A program made the position numbers and the translations under genes. From positions 31,309-95,308 of the forward strand of contig JASEGJ010000002.1 of assembly GCA_030018135.1 (NCBI GenBank): a DNA stretch of 64,000 bases, in the 5' to 3' direction. Shown piece after piece: positions 8,353-17,079 of the stretch. This DNA comes from Candidatus Hodarchaeaceae archaeon. GTDB taxonomy: Archaea; Hadarchaeota; Hadarchaeia; Hadarchaeales; Hadarchaeaceae. Positions within the stretch are counted from its first letter, which is position 1; each line of letters begins with the position of its first letter. The notes beneath the pieces were generated by a model. The model did no database searches, had not been told where the DNA came from, and saw only the letters and a list, made by a program, of their open reading frames with translations.

Positions 8353-8637
8353 TTGCGCAGGCTAGGTAAGGTCATGCATGTTACGAAGCGCGGGCTCGTG
8401 CTACGCGTCGAGGGGGTGCCGGAGCTCGGCAGGGCGGTATACGATGGGGAGCGCAGGCGCGTCGGCAGCGTGCTGGACGTATTTGGGCCCATCGGTAGCC
8501 CGTATGCGATGGTAAGGCCGGCCCAGGGCATGAGCCATGAGGACCTGACCGCGCTGATGGATAGGGAGTTGTTCACCAGAGAGAGGGAGTCGCATGGAAA
8601 GGGTGGAAAAGCAAAAGAAATGCCCGGAATGCGGTAG
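8353..8637 (+). CDS. gar1: H/ACA ribonucleoprotein subunit Gar1
   Basis: A 94-residue Gar1-type beta-barrel protein of the pseudouridylation guide RNP, partner of Cbf5. The core [20 protein letters not shown] and [20 protein letters not shown] is typical. The start is taken as TTG at 8353 because GGGGGG lies five bases upstream; an in-frame TTG at 8341 is possible. The 3' end overlaps the tfb start by 44 bases. The gar1-tfb pair is a known conserved arrangement in archaea, which supports both calls. Confidence 0.85.
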   Translation: MRRLGKVMHVTKRGLVLRVEGVPELGRAVYDGERRRVGSVLDVFGPIGSPYAMVRPAQGMSHEDLTALMDRELFTRERESHGKGGKAKEMPGMR

Positions 8638-9514
8638 CGGAAAGCTCGTGCGTGATTACGAGCGGGCCGAACTGGTCTGCGCTACCTGCGGCTTCGTCAT
8701 TTACGACAAGATCATGGACATGGGGCCGGAGTGGCGGGCCTTCGACCAGGAGCAGCGGGACAGGCGAGGGCGGGTAGGGGCCCCCATGACCTACACCATC
8801 CACGATAAGGGCCTGTCGACCATGATCGACTGGCGGGACAGGGACAGCCACGGCAAGAACCTGACACCCAAGCGGAGGGCGCAAATTTACCGCCTTCGCA
8901 AGTGGCAGCGCAGGATCCGCGTTTCGGATGCCACCGAGCGCAACCTAGCCTTCGCGCTGTCCGAACTCGACCGAATGGCGTCGCACCTCGGGCTGCCCCG
9001 CAACGTGCGGGAGGCGGCGGCGGTGATTTACAGGCGGGCGGTTGAGGAGAGGCTGATCCGCGGGCGGTCCATCGAGGGCGTCGCGGCGGCGGCGCTGTAC
9101 GCGGCCTGCAGGGAGTGCAAGGTCCCGCGCACGCTCGACGAGATCGCCGAGGTCTCCCGCGTTGGCAAGAAGGAGATCGGGCGCAGCTACCGCTTCATAG
9201 CCAGGGAGCTGCTGATCCACCTGCGCCCGACGAGCCCGATCGACTACGTCCCGCGCTTCGGGAGCGAGCTGGGCCTGTCAGGCGAGGTTCAGTCCAAGGC
9301 GGTGGAGCTGCTCAAGGAGGCCAGCAATAAGGGGCTGACCTCCGGGCGGGGGCCGACGGGAGTCGCTGCGGCTGCGATTTACATAGCCAGCGTGCTCCAG
9401 GGCGAGAGGCGGACGCAGCGGGATGTGGCCGATGTGGCACGGGTTACTGAGGTCACCGTGAGGAACCGATATAAAGAACTCTGCGAAAAGCTCGGATTAG
9501 ACGTAGAGCTTTAA
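8594..9514 (+). CDS. tfb: Transcription initiation factor B (TFB)
   Basis: A 306-residue archaeal TFIIB. The N-terminal zinc ribbon has CPEC and CATC pairs, followed by the B-reader segment GPEWRAFD. Two cyclin repeats follow; each contains the typical [18 protein letters not shown] and [18 protein letters not shown] type helices, and recognition helices lie near the C terminus. TFB binds TBP-TATA and recruits RNA polymerase. It looks complete and canonical, in contrast to the diverged paralogue at 41.9-42.8 kb. It is co-transcribed with gar1. Confidence 0.96.
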   Translation: MERVEKQKKCPECGSGKLVRDYERAELVCATCGFVIYDKIMDMGPEWRAFDQEQRDRRGRVGAPMTYTIHDKGLSTMIDWRDRDSHGKNLTPKRRAQIYRLRKWQRRIRVSDATERNLAFALSELDRMASHLGLPRNVREAAAVIYRRAVEERLIRGRSIEGVAAAALYAACRECKVPRTLDEIAEVSRVGKKEIGRSYRFIARELLIHLRPTSPIDYVPRFGSELGLSGEVQSKAVELLKEASNKGLTSGRGPTGVAAAAIYIASVLQGERRTQRDVADVARVTEVTVRNRYKELCEKLGLDVEL

Positions 9515-9600
9515 ATTTTCCTTCTTTTCATTTAGGATTACTTTCAGTGACCTCTCTCCCCAAAAGACGCTTAAAGCGATGATGAGAGGGCTCCACGGAG

Positions 9601-10776
9601 GTGGTGAGTTTGAAGGAAATCGTTGGAGATCAGGATGGAGTTATCCTCGATACATTGGAGATGGTGCCGAGCGAAATTTCAGGGCGAAAAGTCGTTGCCA
9701 AAAGTTTAAGCAACAAGGTGGCCTTATATCCTCCCGCATCAGGGAAGTGGGGCGGAGGCAGAGAATCTAAAAAAGTCATCCTCAACAGAATCGTGCTATT
9801 GGATAGGCTGTTTTTTGAGGGACTTGGGCTATGGCAAGGTGAAGGAAGCAAGGGCAAGGGTATCTATTTTTGTAACTCTAACTTGCAAATCATGCGCCAT
9901 TTCTTAACGTTCGTCGAAGAAAAGCTAGGGTTACCAAGAGCTGACTTTAAAGTTACAGTCTGCACACCTCGCTCTAGCGAGCAGGATGAAATCAGAGAGA
10001 AATTGTCCGAAGTGCTCGGAGTTCCGATCAACAATTTCACAGCTGTGTGCGTCGATCCCAGAATCAATAAGGAAAACGTTCAGGTATACATTAACTCGAT
10101 TGTACTAGTTGAACTGCTAAAGAATTTACATGAAAAGTTGAAGCCGTTGATCAGATCGAATACAGAGTTCGCGGCAGCTTACCTACGGGGCATATTTGCT
10201 GGAGAAGGCTCCGTGTTATTGAAAAAGTCCGGGGTTTTATTCCACGTTGACTTCGCTACCAAAGATGAAAGCTCAGTTGAGTTCTATAAACAATGCCTCG
10301 ATCTTCTCGGAATTGCACATGGCAAATATATGGAACGGAGTCTAAAATTTCAAATCTATGGCCGGCGAAATTTCCAACGCTTCAAGGAGCTCGACATCCA
10401 CACCCTGCACCCGGAGAAGCATGTAAAGTTTGAACAAGGATTCGCAAACTACAAACGCACAAATGTGTTGGATGGTGAGGAAGCCCGATCGCTCATCATA
10501 CAGCAACTCGCCTCGGGTCCGAAAACCTACGACGAGCTTGCGGCAGCGTTGGGTAAGGCTAGGACGACGATTCAAGCCCACCACATCCCGATCCTCGAAC
10601 GCCGAGGCCTCTTGAAATGTGTCGGGAAGCGTGGTCAAGCTTCGCTCTGGGCCCTTACGGAAGGCAAAATAACTCCACCGCCAAATGTTAATCGAGCCCC
10701 ATGCGAGGAACCTACGCCCTGCTCGTGCACGTGCCCTACGACCTCGCCGTCAGCGTGGGCGAGCTCGGCACGCTGA
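9601..10776 (+). CDS. LAGLIDADG homing endonuclease with C-terminal winged helix
   Basis: A 391-residue free-standing LAGLIDADG-type protein. The two motif helices are FEGLGLWQGEGS (about 72-83) and LRGIFAGEGS (about 195-204), so it should act as a monomer with pseudo-symmetry. Residues 290-350 resemble a winged helix (IQQLASGPKTYDELAAAL...LERRGLLKCV). No intein splice residues or intron boundaries were seen. GGAGGTG precedes the GTG and TTG codons at 9601-9612, so the exact start is uncertain. The last 25 codons run into the next gene in another frame and have a Pro/Ser/Cys-rich composition that looks unlike the rest. The source of the insertion is unknown. Confidence 0.8.
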   Translation: MVSLKEIVGDQDGVILDTLEMVPSEISGRKVVAKSLSNKVALYPPASGKWGGGRESKKVILNRIVLLDRLFFEGLGLWQGEGSKGKGIYFCNSNLQIMRHFLTFVEEKLGLPRADFKVTVCTPRSSEQDEIREKLSEVLGVPINNFTAVCVDPRINKENVQVYINSIVLVELLKNLHEKLKPLIRSNTEFAAAYLRGIFAGEGSVLLKKSGVLFHVDFATKDESSVEFYKQCLDLLGIAHGKYMERSLKFQIYGRRNFQRFKELDIHTLHPEKHVKFEQGFANYKRTNVLDGEEARSLIIQQLASGPKTYDELAAALGKARTTIQAHHIPILERRGLLKCVGKRGQASLWALTEGKITPPPNVNRAPCEEPTPCSCTCPTTSPSAWASSAR

Positions 10777-11126
10777 GCTTCAACGCAGGCTACTACGCCT
10801 ACATCGGCTCGGCGCTGGGCGGCCTCAAGGCGCGAGTGGGGCGCCACCTCCGAGCTGAGAAGAGGCCCCACTGGCACATCGACTTCCTCCTGGCGAGGAG
10901 CAGGGCTGTGGACATCGTCGCAGCCCCCTCTCGAACGCGAAGGGAGTGCGCGGTCGCGGGGGAGCTGGCAAAAAAACTCCAAAGCGTCAGAGGATTCGGC
11001 TCCAGCGATTGTGCCTGCCAGTCGCACCTTTTCTACAGCCCCGACTTCAACGAGCTCCTCAGGCGGGTGCTGCTGGGCTTCAGGGCGTGCGGGTTGAAGC
11101 CCGCCAAGGGTGGTCCGCTTGGGTAG
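10701..11126 (+). CDS. DUF123 GIY-YIG-type nuclease domain protein
   Basis: A 141-residue DUF123 protein related to GIY-YIG nucleases. The signature GYYAYIGSALGGLKARVGRHL is followed by KRPHWHIDFLL and a Cys-containing segment (SSDCACQSHLFY). In some archaea and bacteria this domain is fused to endonuclease III, which suggests a DNA repair link. The ATG is at 10701. It overlaps the endonuclease ORF by 76 bases and the rlmE start by 17 bases, so it is probably translated as a unit with rlmE. Confidence 0.85.
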   Translation: MRGTYALLVHVPYDLAVSVGELGTLSFNAGYYAYIGSALGGLKARVGRHLRAEKRPHWHIDFLLARSRAVDIVAAPSRTRRECAVAGELAKKLQSVRGFGSSDCACQSHLFYSPDFNELLRRVLLGFRACGLKPAKGGPLG

Positions 11127-11733
11127 GCGGTGGCAGCTCGAGCGGGGGCGGGACCACTTCTACCGCATGGCCAAGCGCGAGCGCTACAGGTCACGTGCGG
11201 CCTTCAAGCTGAAGCAGTTGGACGAACGCTACAACCTCCTGCGCCGCGGGCATGTCGTCGTCGATTTGGGCGCCGCACCAGGGGGCTGGCTCCAGGTGGC
11301 CCGCGAGCGCGTGGGGGGCGAGGGCTTCGTGCTGGGCATCGACCTACAGGCGATAGCCGAGCTGCCGCACGAGAACGTCGCCACGCTCGTCGCCGACATC
11401 ACCGACGCCTCCACGCCCGAGCTCATCATGGCGAAGTTGCCCAGGGCTGCTGACGTCGTGCTCTCCGACGCCTCACCCAAAATCTCAGGCGTTTGGGACG
11501 TCGACCAAGCGAGGTCGGTCGAGCTCGCCCGCTCCGCGCTGGCGATCGCAGATGCAATCCTAGCTCCCGGAGGAAAGTTGCTCGTCAAGGTCTTTCAGGG
11601 AGGGATGTTCGAGGAGCTGGTCGCCGAGGTGAGGCGGAGGTTCAGCTCCCTCAAGGTCACCAAGCCCGCCGCCTCGCGCAGGGGGAGCGCCGAGGTCTAC
11701 GTCGTGGCGAAGGGCTTCAGGCGATCTCGATAG
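11110..11733 (+). CDS. rlmE: 23S rRNA 2'-O-ribose methyltransferase RlmE/FtsJ family
   Basis: A 207-residue SAM-dependent RNA methyltransferase. The RSRAAFKLKQLDE segment gives the first catalytic Lys, VVDLGAAPGGWLQVA is the SAM site, LSDASPKISG gives the Asp, KLLVKVFQGG the second Lys and SAEVYVVAKGF the Glu of the K-D-K-E tetrad. The family methylates a uridine in the peptidyl transferase A-loop of 23S rRNA. The start overlaps DUF123. The 3' end overlaps the hsp20 pseudogene on the other strand by 17 bases. Confidence 0.93.
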   Translation: MVRLGRRWQLERGRDHFYRMAKRERYRSRAAFKLKQLDERYNLLRRGHVVVDLGAAPGGWLQVARERVGGEGFVLGIDLQAIAELPHENVATLVADITDASTPELIMAKLPRAADVVLSDASPKISGVWDVDQARSVELARSALAIADAILAPGGKLLVKVFQGGMFEELVAEVRRRFSSLKVTKPAASRRGSAEVYVVAKGFRRSR

Positions 11734-12108
11734 CCCGCCCCGCGGCCTTCGGCAGGGTTACCTTGAGCACGCCGTTTTCCTGCTTCGTTGCCACCTGCTC
11801 GACCCTCACCGCACAGGGCAGCGCGACCACGCGATAGAAGCGGTCGACCCGCTCCCTCAGCAATGCTTCCTTCGGCGTCTCCCTCTTTGCCCCGAGCTCA
11901 AGCGAGTCGCCGAACGCCCTGAGCTTGACGTCCCCCTCCGCACGCCGGGCAGGTCGGCGTGCACCACCAGCCTTTCTCCCTCGTCGCAGATGTCCACGCG
12001 CGGCTCGTACGGGAGTTCGAACGGGATGCGCTAGGGCCTCGGGCCGCGAGGGATGAGCGGCGGGCGCGGGTAGCCGAAGTCCCACTCCCATGGGCTAGGG
12101 CGCGACAT
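11717..12108 (-). pseudogene. Hsp20/alpha-crystallin small heat-shock protein, broken
   Basis: From the ATG at 12108 the product begins MSRPSPWEWDFGYPRPP, a typical archaeal Hsp20 N terminus. An in-frame TAG at 12031-12033 then stops it. After the stop the frame continues with a beta-strand segment ending VVHADLPGV. Near 11938-11945 the reading frame shifts by one base before the C-terminal alpha-crystallin half (GDVKLRAFGDSLEL...NGVLKVTLPKAAGRAIEIA). Adding one G to a GG run would repair the shift but not the stop. A complete hsp20 exists at 58.7 kb, so loss may be tolerated. The TAG could also be a sequence error. Confidence 0.8.
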
Positions 12109-12145
12109 AGCACCACCGACTTAAACTATGTACTGAGGACAAAAA

Positions 12146-13309
12146 TCATTTCGCGAGCGAGCGGATCATCTCACCCAGGGGCGCGTCCGTCCGCAGGCCG
12201 GTGGGCGAGAAGTGCGTTCTGGACGCGAAGTAGCCCCGCCCCTTGAGCTCGGCTATGAAATCTGCGATCTTCGGCGGCGGCGCCTTCGCGCGCCTGGCCA
12301 CCTCGTGGATGTCGTAAAATGTCGGCGGTCCGTCCGCCTCCTCGACGCAGCGGTTCAACAGCGTTAGGGCGCTATGTCTAAGCTTGAAGTCGCGACTATG
12401 AAGGTCGGCGATCACCCTTTGGACGAACGCCTCGTCCATCAGTTGCCCTAACCAGAGCGGGCCAGCGTGGGTGAGCTTACCCCCGCATTCGCAGGTGCTG
12501 GGCAGCTCCGCGGTGATGCCCCTCGAAATCGCCCGACGCCCGCAGGCGTGGCAATGCGACACGTAGCCCTGCCTTGCCAAGACATCGTCCGAGGCTCTGG
12601 CTCCTGCTCCGGCGCGAAGGTAGACTCTGAAGTAGTGCAGGGTGCTGTGAGCTAAAAGCGGGATGAGCGCGAACTCGTGTCTGCCGCCGACCCGCTGGCA
12701 GAAGCTGACGAGGATCCTGACTCCAAGCTCGTGGCAGTACTCCGTCCGAAGCGGGCGGGCGCCGTACCTCCGCAGGCATGCCCTCGCGTGCGTGCCGCTG
12801 AGGGGTGCCGTATCGGTCGCGGTCAGCATCAGGACGCCGCGGTTCACGAGCGCGGCGCAGGCGGCGTCCACGAATGGCGCGGGGGAGCCGAATGGATCGA
12901 GGTCGACGACGTGAAACCTCGGCCTGTGGCTCCAGAGCAGGGCGTTCGCGTCCTCGTTTCTGACCTCGACCAGCCTCGCCAGCCCATTGAGCTCGGCGTT
13001 CCTGCGGATGAGCTCGAAGGCCTCGGGGGAGCGGTCGTTGAGCACGACGTTTGAGACGCCCTCCACCTCCTTGGCATAGCGAAGCCCCCTAGCCCCAACT
13101 CCCGCGAGCGGGTCGCATATGCGGAGGCCGCCAACCTCCTTGGCCAAGACTTGCATCGCGGAGACCGAGATGTCTCGGCAGAGCTCCATCAGCGGGTTGT
13201 AGAACACTCGCGTGAGCGAGGGGGCGTAGTCGCCCGCCGGCGTTCGAAACCGCTCGAGCTCTGGGACCTCGAGCCTGGTGGCGCCCTCGGTTATGAACTG
13301 CGTCGGCAT
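12146..13309 (-). CDS. trm1: tRNA (guanine26-N2)-dimethyltransferase
   Basis: A 387-residue Trm1. The N terminus PTQFITEGATRLEVPE and RVFYNPLMELCRDIS are typical. The SAM motif is DPLAGVGARGLRYAKEV, the catalytic motif DLDPFGSPAPFVDAA, and a zinc-binding CHACG...CECGG segment lies in the C-terminal domain. The enzyme makes N2,N2-dimethylguanosine at position 26 of tRNAs. The ATG at 13309 is preferred over upstream in-frame codons because it gives the family N terminus and follows GAGAG. It is transcribed alone, convergent with rlmE. Confidence 0.94.
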   Translation of the reverse strand: MPTQFITEGATRLEVPELERFRTPAGDYAPSLTRVFYNPLMELCRDISVSAMQVLAKEVGGLRICDPLAGVGARGLRYAKEVEGVSNVVLNDRSPEAFELIRRNAELNGLARLVEVRNEDANALLWSHRPRFHVVDLDPFGSPAPFVDAACAALVNRGVLMLTATDTAPLSGTHARACLRRYGARPLRTEYCHELGVRILVSFCQRVGGRHEFALIPLLAHSTLHYFRVYLRAGAGARASDDVLARQGYVSHCHACGRRAISRGITAELPSTCECGGKLTHAGPLWLGQLMDEAFVQRVIADLHSRDFKLRHSALTLLNRCVEEADGPPTFYDIHEVARRAKAPPPKIADFIAELKGRGYFASRTHFSPTGLRTDAPLGEMIRSLAK

Positions 13310-13553
13310 GCTCTCAAAACTGGTACGTCGGCGGGCGTCTAATCTCTTACGGGCCCGCGGCCAACGGTTCGTCATTATCCCGACTTGGTCACAGATCTAA
13401 GGTTGGATGGCGGGTCGTCAGTTGAGCGGGGGCGGTTTATATGGGAAAAAAACGTCATCGAGATCACAAAGCCATCCTGCTCGCCGAAGAATTGAGCTAT
13501 AATTCTCCCCCTCCGATATATGCTGGGCAAAAAAAAATGGACGGCGGTGGGTT

Positions 13554-14222
13554 ATGGTTCTAAAGGGGGATGCGCTTAGAAGGGCCGCGCTGAGGGCCGT
13601 GCTTACCTTGCTGCTCCTCAGTTTGCCCCTGATGCTCGCGGACCTAATCCAGCGCCTCCGAATTACGTACCTGCCGGAATTGAGGGTGGACGAAATCCTC
13701 GCCCTGTCCGGCATGACCTTGTTCGGGCTGTTCGCGGTCTTGAAGCTGACAGATAGGAGGGCGCTGGTCAGGCCGGGGAAGCGGAACTCCGCCCGGGAAT
13801 TCGCCGCCGGGACCGCGATCTTGGCGTGCATGGACGTCCTCGGCCTCCTGGCGGCCAACTTGATACTCTTCGAGGGCGTCGTCTCCACCGGCGCGGGCGT
13901 AGGATTGTTCTTCCTTTGGTTCGCGGTGATAATCGGCCCCCTGGGCGAGGAGTGGATTTTCAGGCACGTCCTCATCAGCGGGTTGAGGCGGGTCGGAAGG
14001 GGGCTCAAGCGTTTGCCGCCCATCTATGTTTGCGTCGCCGCCTCCGCCCTGATATTCGGCCTCGCGCACCTATTTGATCCGACCATAAAGAGATCGCTCG
14101 CGGACATCCCACCCATCGCCTACTCCGGCGCCCTCTACGGCGTGGGCTACGTTAAGTACGGCCTGGCGAGCGCGATCCTGCTTCACGCGTTGGGCAACCT
14201 CGCGGTCGCACTCCTTTTATGA
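13554..14222 (+). CDS. CPBP family intramembrane metalloprotease
   Basis: A 222-residue polytopic membrane protein of the CAAX protease/bacteriocin-processing (CPBP, Abi) family. Motif 1 is GEEWIFR (Glu 132-133, Arg 137), motif 2 is FGLAHLF (His 172) and the last helix has LLHALGN. All expected metal-binding residues are present. TATA-like GGTTTATATG lies at about 13433-13442. The substrate is unknown. It is followed by decayed genes and has no obvious operon partner. Confidence 0.88.
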   Translation: MVLKGDALRRAALRAVLTLLLLSLPLMLADLIQRLRITYLPELRVDEILALSGMTLFGLFAVLKLTDRRALVRPGKRNSAREFAAGTAILACMDVLGLLAANLILFEGVVSTGAGVGLFFLWFAVIIGPLGEEWIFRHVLISGLRRVGRGLKRLPPIYVCVAASALIFGLAHLFDPTIKRSLADIPPIAYSGALYGVGYVKYGLASAILLHALGNLAVALLL

Positions 14223-14321
14223 CGGCAAATTTTGCCGATCGGGTAGGTAAAACAACACTGAAGATGTAAAGGCTATATTGTAGACGGCTAGGGTATTTAT
14301 AAACATCCGAAAAGCTGGGGG

Positions 14322-14844
14322 GTGAAAACCCACGCCAGAAAATTCAGGGAAGAGCGCCTGGGGGAGGTGAAGAAGCACAGGAATGAAACGAATATCGGGC
14401 TGCTCTTTCGCGGTCCCCTCTATCGTGGGGGCAGGGAGAACCTCTGTTTCATCCCCTGAACGTCAGCACGAGGGAAAGGGTGGCCTTGGACCCGGAGCGC
14501 ATGACCATCAGTTCGATGTACCGCGAGATCCCGAGCTTCGATGTGTTCTCGATGCGCGCCGAGGAGATGCTGGCCGAAAAGGCGAGGGCAATCTTCACGA
14601 GAAACAAGCCCCGGATCTTTACGATATGTGGTTCCTGCTCGAGAAGGGAATCCGGCTGGACCTGAAGCTGGTGAACCGAAAACTCGCGGCGTGCGGGATG
14701 AAGTTCGACGCGAAAAAATTCGTTGAGCGGATTGAGGGAATGGCCAAACTCTGGAGGGTCGACCTAAAAAATTTGATCATCGGGGAGCTACCGGAGTTCG
14801 AGGCGATAAAAGACAGCGTCATCAAAAGTGTTTGGCAGTTGTAA
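14322..14844 (+). pseudogene. AbiEii/AbiGii-type nucleotidyltransferase remnant
   Basis: Three segments in different frames join into the middle and C-terminal part of an AbiEii-type protein. They are GLLFRGPLYRGGRENL (frame A), LDPERMTISSMYREIPSFDV and MLAEKARAIFTRNKPR (frame B), and DLYDMWFLLEKGIRLDL up to KDSVIKSVWQL (frame C). The shifts lie near 14447-14453 and 14607-14612; each is mended by one extra C in a CCCC run. The catalytic N-terminal GG(S/T)-DLDF part is not present upstream, and no AbiEi partner was seen. This is probably a dead toxin-type gene. Confidence 0.68.
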
Positions 14845-15134
14845 TGTGGCGACTTTTAGATGGATGACGGGTACGTCGCCCCCCTCACACCCAGCAGGCT
14901 TCCGTACCCCCACACCGCTCTACTCCGAAACCGTGCTTCGCTTTGCTGGGAACACGACGAGGAGGATTGCCCGCCGCAGTTAGAGGTCATAGAACTCAAG
15001 GTAGTGAAAGGACCAAAAGCTGAAGTCAGTTGGCGGGGCTGCTGCCCCTGCCCAAGGAGGATGTGGTCGAGTCCGTGATAGCGTCCCACCTGTCGAGGGT
15101 GCAGAAACTTATTTTTGGGGAGACAGGTCTGTTT

Positions 15135-15818
15135 ATGCGCAATTTGAAAAAGGCCCTAGGTGGGGAGCTGGACCTCAAGGGAAATATGGGAACGCTGACG
15201 ATAATGTCCCTACTTTTTGGGGCATCCTTCAGCATGTTTCTCGCCGTGTGGCAGCCCTTCGTAATAAGCCTGGGGGTCTCGATGACATTCCTCGGCCTAC
15301 TTCAAAGTTTATGGGGCTGGTATGGCATCGTTCCATCGATTTTCGGGCCCATAGGAGGATGGGCTTCCGATAGGCTCGGCAGAAAGCTACTCATAATGTT
15401 GGGGGGGATGTTGACCCTAGCCGCGCTTTTTACATACTTTTTAGCTTGGATGATGGGCAGTTATCTGATCCTTATTCCGGGCGCGATCGCGATGGGGCTT
15501 GGAGCCATATCTTGGGCGGCTAGAGATTCCGCAATAGCTGAGTCAGTTGAGAGGGAGAGGTGGGGAAGCGCTTATAGCCTGATAATTTTTTTTGGATTGA
15601 TGCCGGGAATTTTCCTTCCGTTGACGGGGGGCTACATCGCTGAGAGATTCGGCTTCGGCGCGGTATTCCTCATCACCGTGGCCATCCAGGGCGGATATTT
15701 GGCCATGGCTTTCTTCCGACTGAAGGAGACCGTCCGCAGGTCCGTCAAAGGTGTGACATCGTTTTTTAGGGAGCTCAAATGCTCCCTGCGGAGGATATTC
15801 ATCCGCCCACGAGCTTGA
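15135..15818 (+). CDS. MFS transporter, N-terminal half (frameshifted gene)
   Basis: The first half of a major facilitator transporter, with about six membrane helices and the loop 2-3 signature GWASDRLGRKLLIM. The ATG at 15135 is chosen because the hydrophobic domain begins shortly after; GGGGAGA lies upstream. The frame ends at 15818, while the rest of the protein continues in another frame from about 15806. One extra C in the CCC run near 15806-15808 would join the halves (RPTSLRTFYLV). The substrate cannot be predicted. Either the gene is a recent pseudogene or the sequence has a one-base error. Confidence 0.75.
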   Translation: MRNLKKALGGELDLKGNMGTLTIMSLLFGASFSMFLAVWQPFVISLGVSMTFLGLLQSLWGWYGIVPSIFGPIGGWASDRLGRKLLIMLGGMLTLAALFTYFLAWMMGSYLILIPGAIAMGLGAISWAARDSAIAESVERERWGSAYSLIIFFGLMPGIFLPLTGGYIAERFGFGAVFLITVAIQGGYLAMAFFRLKETVRRSVKGVTSFFRELKCSLRRIFIRPRA

Positions 15819-16366
15819 GGACCTTTTACCTTGTGATGGCATTCGATGCATTTTCATGGGGTTTGGGGGCGACGATCCTTTACGGCATGCTCGTGAAAAC
15901 ATATGGCTTCACGACTTTTCAGATAGGCATCCTTTGGAGCATCTTCAACATCTCGTGGGTGGCGACTCAGTTGCCAATAGGGAGGCTCGTCGACAAGTAT
16001 GGAAGCAAGGCCCTTTTGCTGGCCTCTGAAACCATAGGAATCCTAACCATCTCGGGATGGCTCCTGTCAGCGAGGTTCTTGGCCTTCGCGACATTGGCGA
16101 TATTTCACGGGATCGTGGCGGCTGGTTGGGTTCCAGCCATGCAGACGATGCTGGCATCGGGCGCGGTTTCAACGGAGCGAGGTGAGGTGATGGGCAGGCT
16201 CTCCGCATTTCAAGGAAGTGCTGGATTTTCGGCCCCACTTATAGGGGGCGCTCTCTACGACAAGTTCGGATTTTGGGCCCCCCTGCTGGCGAACTTGGTT
16301 GGAGCTTTGATCGTGCTATTTTTAATCGCAGTTAAAATTCGCGAACCGAGGGCCCCGCAGCCCTAA
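15779..16366 (+). CDS. MFS transporter, C-terminal half (frameshifted gene)
   Basis: The second half of the same transporter as the preceding entry. It begins around LRTFYLVMAFDAFSWG and has about six helices, a second MFS-type loop (GRLVDKYGSKALLL) and the end KIREPRAPQP. The ATG at 15779 in this frame is probably not a real start, because it lies inside the inter-domain loop coded in the other frame. The two halves together would give a normal MFS protein of about 410 residues. Confidence 0.7.
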   Translation: MLPAEDIHPPTSLRTFYLVMAFDAFSWGLGATILYGMLVKTYGFTTFQIGILWSIFNISWVATQLPIGRLVDKYGSKALLLASETIGILTISGWLLSARFLAFATLAIFHGIVAAGWVPAMQTMLASGAVSTERGEVMGRLSAFQGSAGFSAPLIGGALYDKFGFWAPLLANLVGALIVLFLIAVKIREPRAPQP

Positions 16367-16538
16367 GATCCTCTCAAGTTTTATTCGGAATGTTGATGCG
16401 GGTGAGCTGAGCGATAAGCAGATAGGCTTGCTGGCCGACTTTTGACGAACCGGGGCTCCGAAATTCGGTTATGCGTGGGGTGGCCCACCGAAGCGCATAC
16501 TTTATGCCATGGATAAAAAAGAAAAGATGTTTCAATGG

Positions 16539-16950
16539 CTACGGACCTAAGCAAGTTCTGAGCGGAACCCGCTCCAGGTCAGGGACGCGATCGAATGCCT
16601 CGTCGCTTGAGATTACCTTTCGATCGAGGAGAGCGCGGCGGCAGCGACCAAGCCGTCGAAATAGCTAAGGCCATACTTTTCCTCGAGCTCGCACCGAAGT
16701 GCCAGCAGGCCCGCGCCGAGCGTCTGCGCCTCCTTTACTTGGTGGCGCCTCAAGACCTCGCGGAGCGCGAGCAATGCAACTTTCACCTGCGCCGGCCTCC
16801 TGCCTCTCGCCCGGAGGACGACCTGAAACTCCAACACCACCACATCCGGGGCAACCACATCCGAGCGATCCTTGAGGAGCTGCAGTGCCTTAGCATGCTT
16901 TGGGTCCCTTGGGTTGACGCGAATAGGACCCCCGTATCAGCGACCGGCAT
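16539..16950 (-). pseudogene. VapC-type PIN-domain toxin, frameshifted
   Basis: Three frame segments together give a full PIN-domain protein. MPVADTGVLFA carries the first catalytic Asp. The middle runs from VNPRDPKHAKALQLL to YGLSYFDGLVAAAAL, with a late Asp. The end is KVISSDEAFDRVPDLERVPL. Shifts lie near 16914-16921 and 16622-16630, and each is mended by one added G. PIN toxins are RNases that cleave tRNA or rRNA. Its ATG overlaps the end of a small upstream gene, as in vapBC operons. Confidence 0.68.
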
Positions 16951-17062
16951 GCCTCATCACCCACCTCTCGGCCCGTCTTTCCTCCTTGGCCTCGTCGTAG
17001 GGCTCCCGTACAACATCCCCCAAGCGCTCAATTGCGTTAGCCCTTAAGACGTTCTTCGTCAC
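16937..17062 (-). CDS. Small VapB-like antitoxin candidate
   Basis: A 41-residue charged protein (N terminus MTKNVLRANAIERLGDVV, then a Lys/Glu/Arg-rich tail). It starts with GTG at 17062 and overlaps the ATG of the PIN-domain gene, the usual vapB-vapC layout. No DNA-binding motif can be assigned with certainty at this length. The call rests on position and composition only. Confidence 0.4.
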   Translation of the reverse strand: MTKNVLRANAIERLGDVVREPYDEAKEERRAERWVMRHAGR

Positions 17063-17079
17063 ACATCTGAAATGTGTAA

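Noticed and set aside
12031-12033. In-frame TAG in hsp20 read as pyrrolysine
   Set aside because: The gene also has a frameshift, no other gene here shows an in-frame TAG, and no pyrrolysine element was seen.
13441-13563. 40-residue frame before the CPBP protease gene
   Set aside because: The apparent TATA box overlaps its ATG, so the transcript would start inside it, and the composition is not protein-like. It also overlaps the protease start.
14845-15134. Spacer of 290 bases before the MFS gene
   Set aside because: Open frames exist on both strands, but none has a domain or a ribosome site. A resemblance to intron-flank sequence could not be supported.
16471-16498. Hairpin with ATGCG/CGCAT and GGTGG/CCACC arms
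   Set aside because: It could be a terminator after the MFS gene, but archaeal terminators are normally T-runs and no T-run follows.
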